Of a stretch of 64,000 nucleotides of DNA, positions 8,509 through 16,285 are shown in pieces. The notes below the pieces were generated by a model, which had not been told where the DNA came from, did not search any database, and saw only the letters and a program-made list of their open reading frames with translations. This DNA comes from Comamonas odontotermitis (GTDB lineage Bacteria; Pseudomonadota; Gammaproteobacteria; Burkholderiales; Burkholderiaceae_C): NCBI RefSeq assembly GCF_020080045.1, contig NZ_CP083451.1:744001-808000 (forward strand), in the 5' to 3' direction. Position numbers and translations under genes: made by a program. How positions within the stretch are numbered: position 1 is the first letter of the stretch; every line of letters starts with the position of its first letter.

Positions 8509-9135
8509 TCAGTCCTTCTCGCCCGTCATGCGGCGGTACCACAGCGGGTGGTGGAACCGGGCCCAGGCGCGGGTCACGGTACCACGTGTCATGGCGCGGA
8601 TGGTGCCCTTGGTCCAGATGGCAGCGTAGATGTGCGCAATGATGAGTCCGATCAGGCCGAAAGCCGAGATGGCATGGATCAGGCTGGCGGCACGCACCAC
8701 GTTCACAGGCAGATTCCACCAGGCACGCCACATCAGCACGCCGGTGACGACGAGGCCGAGCATGCACAGCACCAGCATCCAGAACAGCACCTTCTGGCCG
8801 CCGTTGTACTTTTCAGCGGGTGGGATCTTGTCATGCTCACCCTTGACGAGGGCCGGCACATTCTTGAGCCACTCCACATCGCGCTCCTTGATGATGTTCA
8901 GCTGCCAGAAGCGGAAGAACATCAGCAGGAAGCCAAAGGCCATGACCAGGCCGATGTAGGGGTGCAGAATGCGCGTCCAGGGCCCGCCGCCAAACAGGTT
9001 CGTCATGAAGAAGAACGACGGGTGGAAGAACGCCAGACCGGACAGCGCCAGCAGCACAAAGCTGATGGCAACAACCCAGTGGTTGGCACGCTCCGCAGCG
9101 CTGTAGCGTTGGATGTCTCGGTTGGTGCGGCTCAT
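8509..9135 (-). CDS. fdnI: Formate dehydrogenase gamma subunit, cytochrome b556
   Basis: A 208-residue inner-membrane cytochrome b that takes electrons from the FeS subunit and passes them to quinone. Four hydrophobic helices are visible, at about 18-45, 50-75, 110-135 and 150-175, with histidines suitable for haem ligation, including those in [10 protein letters not shown] and [10 protein letters not shown] and in IIAHIYAA. Size matches FdnI/FdoI of E. coli (about 211-217 aa). Its ATG overlaps the end of fdnH by 4 bp, showing translational coupling. FdnI and FdoI cannot be separated from sequence alone. Confidence 0.94.
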   Translation of the reverse strand: MSRTNRDIQRYSAAERANHWVVAISFVLLALSGLAFFHPSFFFMTNLFGGGPWTRILHPYIGLVMAFGFLLMFFRFWQLNIIKERDVEWLKNVPALVKGEHDKIPPAEKYNGGQKVLFWMLVLCMLGLVVTGVLMWRAWWNLPVNVVRAASLIHAISAFGLIGLIIAHIYAAIWTKGTIRAMTRGTVTRAWARFHHPLWYRRMTGEKD

Positions 9136-10061
9136 CGTCCTGCCTCCTTGTGGTTGTCGGCATCGGCCTTGCGGGCCTCTTCCTCCTCCAGCTCCTCGGG
9201 CACTTCAAGCGGACCCTTGGTGATGTAGTGGAAGAAGCTGCCGACTGCTGCGGCGCCCAATGCGGCCAGTGCCAGCGGCTTGGCCACGCCTTTCCACAGG
9301 CTGACCATGGGGCTGATCTTGGGATCGTCGGGCAGGCCGTGGTAGAGCGATGGCTGGTCTGCATGGTGCAGCACATACATCACATGCGTGCCGCCCACGC
9401 CTTGCGGATCGTACAGGCCAGCCTTGGCAAAACCGCGTTCCTTCAGGTCGGCGATCCGCTCGTCGGCGCGCTCCTGCATGCCCTGCTTGGTGCCGAACAT
9501 GATGGCGCCCGTGGGGCAGGTCTTGACGCAGGCTGGCTCCTGGCCCACCGCAACGCGGTCAGAGCACAGCGTGCACTTGTAGGCCTTGTGGTCCTTTTGC
9601 GAGATGCGAGGAATGTTGAACGGGCAGCCGGTGACGCAGTAGCCGCAGCCCACGCAGTTTTCCTCCTGGAAATCCACGATGCCGTTGGCGTATTGCACGA
9701 TCGCGCCGGGCGAAGGGCAGGCCTTCAGGCAACCTGGGTCTTCGCAGTGCATGCAGCCGTCCTTGCGGATCAGCCATTCCAGATTGCCGGTGGCCTCGTT
9801 CTCGTATTCGGAGAACCGCATCACGGTCCACGAGTTGGCGCTCAGGTCGGTCGGGTTGTCATACACCCCGGCCGCAGCGGTGCCCACGTCGTCACGCAGA
9901 TCGTTCCACTCCATGCAGGCGGTCTGGCAGGCTTTGCAGCCGATGCACTTGGAGACATCGATCAGCTTGGCCACCTCGCCGCCATGCGCGTCGCGCACGC
10001 TGGGCGATGGGGTGGTGGTAGCGGAGCGGCGCTTGATATCCAATGATTGTAGAGATGACAT
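9132..10061 (-). CDS. fdnH: Formate dehydrogenase beta subunit, four [4Fe-4S] ferredoxin-type
   Basis: A 309-residue electron-transfer subunit linking the catalytic subunit to cytochrome b. Four cysteine groups are visible: [11 protein letters not shown] near 38, [14 protein letters not shown] near 100, [12 protein letters not shown] near 135 and CTLC..ACVKTCP near 160-185. A single hydrophobic helix near 255-275 ([18 protein letters not shown]) would anchor it in the membrane, as in FdnH/FdoH. It starts 9 nt after the fdnG stop and overlaps fdnI by 4 bp. The C-terminal tail after the helix is acidic and lysine-poor, ending in [12 protein letters not shown]. Confidence 0.95.
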   Translation of the reverse strand: MSSLQSLDIKRRSATTTPSPSVRDAHGGEVAKLIDVSKCIGCKACQTACMEWNDLRDDVGTAAAGVYDNPTDLSANSWTVMRFSEYENEATGNLEWLIRKDGCMHCEDPGCLKACPSPGAIVQYANGIVDFQEENCVGCGYCVTGCPFNIPRISQKDHKAYKCTLCSDRVAVGQEPACVKTCPTGAIMFGTKQGMQERADERIADLKERGFAKAGLYDPQGVGGTHVMYVLHHADQPSLYHGLPDDPKISPMVSLWKGVAKPLALAALGAAAVGSFFHYITKGPLEVPEELEEEEARKADADNHKEAGR

Positions 10062-10070
10062 CGCTGCTCC

Positions 10071-13000
10071 TTAGACCTTCTCGACCTTCACCAGGAAGGT
10101 CTTGAACTCGGGCGTGTTGCTGTTACCGTCGCCCACGAACGGGGTGAGGGTATTGGCCAGGAAGCCCGGCTTGGTCAGGCCCTTGAAGCCCCAGTGGATG
10201 GGAATACCCACGTGGTGCACCGTCTTGCCTTCAATCTGCATGGGCTTGATGCGCTTGGTAACCACTGCCGCTGCCTTGATGTAGCCGCGCTTGGAGCTGA
10301 CCTTCACCATGGAGCCGGTGGTGATGCCGATCTCCTTGGCCAGGGCTTCGCCGATCTCGACGAACTGCTCTGGCTGGATGATGGAGTTCAGCAGCGCATG
10401 CTTGGTCCAGTAGTGGAAATGCTCGGTCAGGCGGTACGTGGTGCCCACGTGCGGGAACTCCGAAGCCTTGCCGAAGGTTTCCCAGATGGCCGGGAAGACA
10501 CGGGCTGCCGGGTTGCTGACGGCCTTGTCGTTCTTCGGGTACATCGGGTTGTAGCCCAGCGGATTGTCGAACGCCTCGTAGTGCGTCGGGAACGGTCCTT
10601 CGTTCATGCCCTTGCGCGCAAAGAAGCGCGCCACCCCTTCGGGGTTCATGATGAACGGGCCGGTACCGGCCTCCGGCTTGATCGCCACGCCATAGTCGGG
10701 CACATCCGCGCCACCCCAGGCCTTGCCGTTCCATTTGACCAGCATGCGGTTGGGGTTGAAAGGCTTGCCTTCCAGGTCGGCAGACGCTCGGTTGTACAGC
10801 ACCCGGCGGTTGGCCGGCCAGGCCCAGGCCCAGTTCAGCGTGTTACCGATACCGGTGGGGTCGCTGTTGTCGCGGCGGCCCATCTGGTTGCCCGCTTCCG
10901 TCCAGCAGCCGGTGTAAATCCAGCAGCCGCTCATGGTGGTGCCGTCGTCACGCAGCTCGCCAAAGCCCGACAGCTGCTGGCCTGCAGGGCGCAGCACTTT
11001 GCCATCGGCATCGGTCAGGTCGGCCAGTGCGCGGCCGTTGTACTCCTTGGCCAGCTCTTCCGAAGACGGATGGGCTGGCTGGGCGTAGGGCCACCACAGG
11101 TTGACGATCGGGTCGGGGAACTTGCCGCCGTCCTTCTGGTAGGCAGCCTTCATGCGCAGGTGCAGTGCCGACATGATGGCGACGTCGGTCTTGGCTTCTC
11201 CAGGAGGCTCCGACGCCTTCCAGTGCCACTGCAGCACACGCGACGAACTCACGACCGCGCCATCCTCTTCTGCGAAGCAGGTGGTGGGCAGGCGGAACAC
11301 CTCGGTCTGTACCGATGCCGTGTCGATGTCGTTGTACTCGCCGTAGTTCTTCCAGAACTCCGAAGTCTCGGTGGCCAGCGGATCCATGATGACCAGGAAC
11401 TTCAGCTTGGCCAGGCCCGCACGGGTGCGGTCCTTGTTCGACAACGCCGCCAGCGGGTTGAAGCCCTGGGCGATGTAGCCGTTGACCTTGCCTTCGTTCA
11501 TCAGCTCGAAGATCTGCAGCATGTCGTACTGCTTGTCGAGCTTGGGCAGGTAGTCATAGGCCCAGTTGTTGTCCTTGGTGGCCGCAGGGCCCCACAAGGC
11601 CTTCATCAGGCTGACGTGGAACTTGGGGTAGTTCTGCCAGTAGCTCATCTGGTTGGCGCGCAAAGGCTTTTGCGTGCGTGCTTCGATGTACTTCTGGTAG
11701 TCCTGCTCGCCCTGGTTCGCCAAGGTCAGGTAGCCAGGCAGTGCGTTGGACAGCAGGCCCAGGTCGGTCAGGCCCTGGATGTTGGAGTGGCCGCGCAGCG
11801 CGTTCATGCCGCCGCCTGCAACACCGATATTGCCCAGCAGCAACTGCACCATGGCGCCGGTACGCAGAATCTGCGCGCCGATCGAGTGCTGTGTCCAGCC
11901 GAGGGCGTACAGAATGGTCGCAGCGCGGCCAGCCTGTGCGGTGGATGCGAGCTTTTCGCACACGTGCAGGAACTTGTCCTTGGGCGTGCCGCAGGCGCTC
12001 TCCACTTTCTCAGGCGTGTAGCTGGCGTAATGGCGTTTGAGCCACTGGTAGACGCAACGCGGGTGCTGCAGGCTCGGGTCGGTCTTGACGTAGCCGTCCT
12101 CGCCCAGCTCGTAATCCCAGCTGGCCTTGTCGTAGGTGCGCTTTTCGGGGTTGTAGCCCGAGAAGATGCCTTCGTCGAACGCGAAATCCTCACGCACGAT
12201 GAAGGTGAAGTCCGTGTAATTGCGCACGTACTCGTGGTGGATCTTGTCGTTCGTCAGCAGGTAGTTGATCACACCGCCGAGGAAAACAATGTCCGAACCT
12301 GAACGGATAGGGGCGTAGAAATCCGCCACCGAAGCCGAACGGTTGAAGCGCGGGTCGACTACCATGAAGTGAGCCTTGTTGTGCTCCTTCGCCTCGGTCA
12401 CCCATTTGAAGCCGCAGGGGTGGGCTTCAGCGGCATTGCCGCCCATGATCAAAATAACGTCCGCGTTCTTGATGTCGACCCAATGGTTCGTCATCGCTCC
12501 ACGGCCAAACGTCGGGGCAAGACCTGCCACCGTCGGGCCGTGTCAGACACGGGCTTGGTTATCGAACGCCAACATGCCCCATGAGCGGGCCACTTTGTAG
12601 GTGATGTATCCGGCTTCGTTGCTGGCAGCCGATGCGGCCAGCATGCCGGTCGTCGTCCAGCGGTTCACCGTCAGACCGTCATCGGTCTTCTCCAGAAAGT
12701 TCGCGTCGCGGTCTTCCTTGATCAGCTTGGTGATGCGGGTCAGCGCCTCGTCCCACGACAGGCGCTTCCACTCGTTGGAGCCGGGCGCACGGTATTCGGG
12801 GTAGAGCAGGCGGTTGGGGCTCTTGACGATGTCGAGCAGCGATGCACCCTTGGGGCATAGCGTGCCGCGGTTGACCGGATGGTCCGGATCACCTTCGACG
12901 TGCATGATCGACAGCTTGGCATTCTTGCCACCGTCGCCAAGGGAATACATCAAAATACCGCAGCCGACAGAACAGTAGGTACACGTCTGGCGTGTCACCG

Positions 13001-13133
13001 TGCTGCCGACCAGTTTGTACTGGCGGACTTCAGCCAAGGCGGTGGCGGGCGAGAAGCCCATCACGGCCAAGCTGGATCCTGCCAGGGTAGAGCCAGTCAC
13101 TTTCATGAACTGGCGCCTGGAGAATTGCACCAT
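10071..13133 (-). CDS. fdnG: Selenocysteine-containing formate dehydrogenase alpha subunit (in-frame TGA = Sec197)
   Basis: A 1020-residue molybdopterin catalytic subunit oxidising formate to CO2 in the periplasm. ATG 13133 follows AAAGGA and gives a Tat signal peptide with SRRQFMK at residues 5-11. A [4Fe-4S] site begins CTYCSVGCG, with CPKGAS further on. The frame is interrupted by TGA at 12543-12545, codon 197, in the context NQARV-U-HGPTV; this matches Sec196 of E. coli FdnG, and the frame is open on both sides with family-like sequence. A SECIS hairpin lies immediately 3' of the TGA, and selA, selB and selC are downstream. Annotation that treats TGA as stop would wrongly split it into a 196-residue fragment and an 819-residue fragment. 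The frame is open upstream to 13184 via TTG, but that start lacks a ribosome site. Confidence 0.96.
12500..12545 (-). promoter_or_regulatory. Bacterial SECIS element with its UGA (selenocysteine insertion)
   Basis: TGA at 12543-12545 is followed by an RNA hairpin. The outer stem CACGGCC/GGCCGTG (12536-12542 with 12500-12506) is 7 perfect pairs. The apical stem is GGCA/TGCC around the loop GGTCT, the same loop sequence as in the E. coli fdhF and fdnG SECIS elements that SelB binds. The coding sequence around it (HGPTVAGLAPTFGRG) is also conserved protein, so the hairpin is embedded in codons. Confidence 0.92.
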
Positions 13134-13276
13134 GGGTTGTCCTTTCAATGAAGGATGCTTGTTTTTACTGGGATCGCAACCCAAATTGTAGACCGCTAGT
13201 TCTAAAAAACCTCAATAGTCGGCCATTGGCGCATTGCCAGACATTTGACGGAGGGGTAAAGGTCTTCGTTGATGCT

Positions 13277-13299
13277 TATTGATTTGGTAAAAATCAATA
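13277..13299. promoter_or_regulatory. Operator-like palindrome between divergent fdnG and the NlpC gene
   Basis: TATTGATTT (13277-13285) and AAATCAATA (13291-13299) form perfect 9-bp arms around GGTAA. The site is 144 bp upstream of the fdnG ATG and 41 bp upstream of the NlpC/P60 start. It contains TTGAT and ATCAA, but 9 bp apart, whereas an FNR box needs 4. It could be a site for a LysR-type or other dimeric regulator of the formate dehydrogenase operon. Confidence 0.55.
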
Positions 13300-13339
13300 T
13301 GATTCACAAGCTTGCGAAAAACAGTGAATAATATGCTTC

Positions 13340-13963
13340 ATGAATACGATGCACTTCGTCACTGCATTCCGCACTTTGAAACCAGAGGATGAGCCCGCTT
13401 CTGCGTCCGCTGCCATGCGTCGGCGCATGCTGCTGCTCGGGGTGCCGGCGGCAGTGCTGCTGGCAGGTTGCGCCTCCAGACCGGCATCCAACGGCTCGCA
13501 GGCGTCGGCAGATCCAACGCGCCGCAGGCCGGCGGGCGCTCCGGATGGCGGTGTGGTGCCCATCAACCTGGGCCTGAGCGGCGAGTTGCGCGACACCCTG
13601 TATGCGCGTGTGATGATGGTGGTCAATACCCCCTACACCTACGGCGGCAACACCCCTGAGGGTGGCTTTGACTGCAGCGGCCTGATCCAGTATGCGATGG
13701 CTGGCATCACCACCCGCAAGCTGCCCCGCACCACATCGCAGTGGGCGGGGGTGAGCGCGCCGATTGACCGCAGCGATCTGCAACGCGGCGATTTCGTTTT
13801 CTTCAACACCCTGGGCGGGCGCTATTCGCACATGGGCATCTATGCGGGCAGCAACCAGTTCGTGCACGCGCCATCGAGCGGTGGCGTGGTCCGAACGGTC
13901 AGCATGACCAACCCCTACTTTGCCAAGCGCTTTACCGAGGCCCGGACGGTGTTTGACGCCTAA
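13340..13963 (+). CDS. NlpC/P60-family cell-wall hydrolase, lipoprotein
   Basis: A 207-residue putative DL-endopeptidase of the Spr/NlpC type acting on peptidoglycan. A hydrophobic segment ends in the lipobox LLAGC (C44), then a linker, then the NlpC/P60 domain at about 85-205. The catalytic triad is visible: C112 in GGFDCSGL, a histidine in YSHMGIY and a second polar histidine in FVHAPSS. The long n-region suggests that the true start may be the ATG at 13415, which would give C19; neither start has a strong ribosome site. Its stop overlaps the stop of the convergent DUF6314-like gene by 4 bp. It is divergent from fdnG across a 206-bp region. Confidence 0.88.
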   Translation: MNTMHFVTAFRTLKPEDEPASASAAMRRRMLLLGVPAAVLLAGCASRPASNGSQASADPTRRRPAGAPDGGVVPINLGLSGELRDTLYARVMMVVNTPYTYGGNTPEGGFDCSGLIQYAMAGITTRKLPRTTSQWAGVSAPIDRSDLQRGDFVFFNTLGGRYSHMGIYAGSNQFVHAPSSGGVVRTVSMTNPYFAKRFTEARTVFDA

Positions 13964-14499
13964 TGCTCCTTTGGGCTCGCGTCGCCGCGGAGCAAGCGGC
14001 GGTAGCGCGTATGCAGCAGGTAGTGCTTGTACGGCCCTTCGATGCGGGTGTGCAGGTCGAAATGCGTATCGTCCAATAGCACATAGCGGCCGTCGTAGCG
14101 ATCCAGATTGCACAGGTGGGTTTGCACCGGCGTCAGCGCCCGTTGGCGTGGGTCGTAGCGGTAACGCTGGTAGGGCTGCCCGGCCTGCAGGCCGTCTGCA
14201 AAATCAACCTGCACGGTGTCGCCATCCATCCGGTAGTCGAAGCGCCGGGTGAAGGAAAGCGGCCGCTCCCCGGTCACCAGGCGCAACTGTCCACTCTCTT
14301 GGTAGTGCAGCTGGTTGGCATCGCCCGGCTGAAACAGGGCCTCGCCCTCGGCTTCCCCAATGGCGAGCGCATCCAGGCCCTGCATGGTGCGTGTGAAGCA
14401 CCATGGACCACTGAAATAGCGCAAGAGCGCTGCCTGCAGGTCTTCCGCTGCATCCGGCAAGCGCGGAGCGGCCTCCCTCACAGCTTCAGCGCCAGGCAT
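13960..14499 (-). CDS. DUF6314-like protein
   Basis: A 179-residue cytoplasmic protein with no known function. It resembles the DUF6314 family in having an N-terminal YFSGPWCFTRTM segment, a central GERPLSFTRRFDYR and a C-terminal DRYDGRYVLLDDTHFDLHTR. These proteins are thought to be small beta-barrel-like proteins; I infer that only from composition. ATG 14499 lies inside the end of the upstream DUF1266-like gene (14-bp overlap), so the two are coupled. The frame is open upstream to 14574, but that would overlap the neighbour by 89 bp. It is the last gene of a four-gene overlapping operon. Confidence 0.65.
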   Translation of the reverse strand: MPGAEAVREAAPRLPDAAEDLQAALLRYFSGPWCFTRTMQGLDALAIGEAEGEALFQPGDANQLHYQESGQLRLVTGERPLSFTRRFDYRMDGDTVQVDFADGLQAGQPYQRYRYDPRQRALTPVQTHLCNLDRYDGRYVLLDDTHFDLHTRIEGPYKHYLLHTRYRRLLRGDASPKEH

Positions 14500-15151
14500 A
14501 GGCGCACCACGGGTGGGCAGGGTCGAGCAGCCACTGGTGCAGCTCGTCGCTGCTGATGGCCCGCCCCATGGCATCGGCCCGGCCCCTGGCTACCCATTGC
14601 GCACGGCCTTGTGCATAGGCCTGGCCATAATCCTGCCAGCTGGCAAAGCAGTCGCGGGCGCGGGCGGCGTTCAATTGCAAAAGCTGCCACTGCTGGTCGG
14701 CTGGCAGCCAGCCCAGCATGGCGGCGGTACGCACAAAAAAGCTGATGCGTGCGCACGCAAAGGCCATGGCTGCGCGCGGGTCGTCGCCGGGCTGCAGTTT
14801 GTCGAGGTCAAAGCACCACCAGCGCGTGCGCAGCAGATCGGGCAGTTGCTGGCGCACGCTGGCGTTGTCCAGGTCGGTGCGCAGGCCAAATTCGTGCAGT
14901 GCCATGGGGCGCAGCGATGCGGCCAGGCCATCGGTGGGCTCGGGCATGTCGCTGTCGGCAAAGCCGCCCTTGATGGCGTGAAAGGCCATGGGGTGCGCCA
15001 GCGCCAGGGCCCAGTTGTGCTCCGGTGCCAACTGGTAGGTTTTTTGCAGGCTGCTGCTGCGTGGTGCGCTGCTGCCGAACTGGCGGCTGAAGGCCTGGAT
15101 GCACTTCCACACCAGCCACACGGCCACGACCAGAATCGTGAGCTGGATCAT
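14486..15151 (-). CDS. DUF1266-like protein with N-terminal membrane anchor
   Basis: A 221-residue protein beginning MIQLTILVVAVWLVW, a likely single membrane helix, followed by a soluble domain. The domain resembles DUF1266 (E. coli YbeR/YbeU type), with SLRPMALHEFGLRTDLDN, WWCFDLDKL, AFACARISFFVRTAAMLG and a C-terminal tryptophan-rich end. The function of DUF1266 is not established. ATG 15151 overlaps the stop of the upstream PcfJ-like gene by 4 bp, so the start is set by coupling; the frame continues upstream but only in anti-correlated sequence. It overlaps the DUF6314-like gene by 14 bp. The membrane anchor makes it the candidate membrane component of this operon. Confidence 0.65.
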   Translation of the reverse strand: MIQLTILVVAVWLVWKCIQAFSRQFGSSAPRSSSLQKTYQLAPEHNWALALAHPMAFHAIKGGFADSDMPEPTDGLAASLRPMALHEFGLRTDLDNASVRQQLPDLLRTRWWCFDLDKLQPGDDPRAAMAFACARISFFVRTAAMLGWLPADQQWQLLQLNAARARDCFASWQDYGQAYAQGRAQWVARGRADAMGRAISSDELHQWLLDPAHPWCAYAWR

Positions 15152-16281
15152 GGTGTTGTCACCTTCGCTGCAGGCACTGGCTTGCCTGCCTGCTGCAAGG
15201 CATAGGCCAGTGCGGGGCTGATGGCATGGCCCGCCAGAACGCTGCTGTCGCGTGCGGCGGCCAGCCATTGCACCAGAGGCGTGGGCTGGTGCAGGTGCTG
15301 TAGCAGGCCGGGCTGGCGCTGCCACAGCTGCAGTTGGTCGGATTCCTGCGTCAGCGCTTCGACCTCATGCCAGCGGGAAGCCACCCGTACCAGGCGCATG
15401 CCCAGTGCATCGTCGGGCGTGTCGTCGCTGGTCGGCAGCTGGTTCAGAAAGCCGAGTACATCGGCGCGGTAGCGGTCGATTGGCGGCCGGTTCTGCTTGC
15501 CCTTGATCTGGTCGATGCGCAGGCGGCCATCGTCCTGTACCCAGGCGCTGATGGTGATGCGGGGCTGCTGCAGGCCGGTGCGGTAGCTGAAGATGCGCAT
15601 GCGGCCCTGCTCGCAGCTTTCGGCGTAGTGTTCACCATAGCCGCCTGTCAGCAGGCGACGGTTGGCAAACTGGCCCAGGCAATGGCGCATCATCTGGCTC
15701 TCGTAGGCCATTTCTTCGCGCAAGGCAGCGCCTGAGGGCAGCAGCTCGACAAACTCTCCATTGCTGCCTTGCCACAGCGGTGTTACCGCTTGCGGGTTGT
15801 GGCTGCGCCAACCTGCCAGTTGCCGGGTTTCGAACGCACGGTGCTCCTGCTCCCAGCGCTCCAGGGCCTGAGGGCAGTTGATGCGCATGAGTTTGCCTTC
15901 CAGCGATGTGCCCACGCGCGAATGCAGAAATTCCAGCAGCCGTGTCTCCAGCGCCAGGATGGCATCGCTCTCGGGGTTGATCCACCACAGCGCGGGTTCG
16001 GCGCCATCCCTGTGGGAGGCGGCAGCGCGTGCCACAACGGCCATGGCCCAGGCGGGAGGGCCGTTGCGGTAGCGCTGCTGCAGGTCATCGGTGGTGTAGA
16101 GGGGCTGCACGGCAGGCGGCGGGGCCAGCAGGTTGCCCACCACGTAGCGGTAGAAGTGGTTTTGCAGCCAGGTGGCAATCTCGTTGCTGTCGCCCCGTTG
16201 CTGGCTGCGTTCGGTAATGCGAATCTTGATCTCGGGCGCGTTGACCACGTTGCGCGCCAGGTACGTTGCCTGGTGGCTCAT
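15148..16281 (-). CDS. PcfJ-like domain protein
   Basis: A 377-residue protein whose central region (about 180-285) resembles the PcfJ-like family: MMRHCLGQF, YAESCEQGRMRIFSYR, a PRITISAWV strand and IDQIKGKQNRPP followed by an FLNQL segment. The pattern of a His-Cys pair, a second Cys and QIKGKxN is typical of that family; PcfJ is named from an enterococcal conjugative plasmid, but chromosomal copies are common and of unknown role. The ATG at 16281 is 4 nt after the TPR gene stop, and the 3' end overlaps the DUF1266-like start by 4 bp. The frame is open upstream to 16566 as a shadow of the TPR gene. The function is unknown. Confidence 0.6.
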   Translation of the reverse strand: MSHQATYLARNVVNAPEIKIRITERSQQRGDSNEIATWLQNHFYRYVVGNLLAPPPAVQPLYTTDDLQQRYRNGPPAWAMAVVARAAASHRDGAEPALWWINPESDAILALETRLLEFLHSRVGTSLEGKLMRINCPQALERWEQEHRAFETRQLAGWRSHNPQAVTPLWQGSNGEFVELLPSGAALREEMAYESQMMRHCLGQFANRRLLTGGYGEHYAESCEQGRMRIFSYRTGLQQPRITISAWVQDDGRLRIDQIKGKQNRPPIDRYRADVLGFLNQLPTSDDTPDDALGMRLVRVASRWHEVEALTQESDQLQLWQRQPGLLQHLHQPTPLVQWLAAARDSSVLAGHAISPALAYALQQAGKPVPAAKVTTP

Positions 16282-16285
16282 GGCG

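Noticed and set aside
10194..12302. A 702-codon open frame opposite fdnG
   Set aside because: Antisense shadow of a high-GC gene; composition of His, Gln, Val and Leu runs is typical of such shadows.
12543..13184. A separate short gene ending at 12543, with a second gene starting at 12530
   Set aside because: The stop is the selenocysteine UGA of fdnG; both halves are one protein and a SECIS hairpin follows.
13277..13299. FNR box upstream of fdnG
   Set aside because: TTGAT and ATCAA are 9 bp apart instead of 4, so it does not fit FNR.
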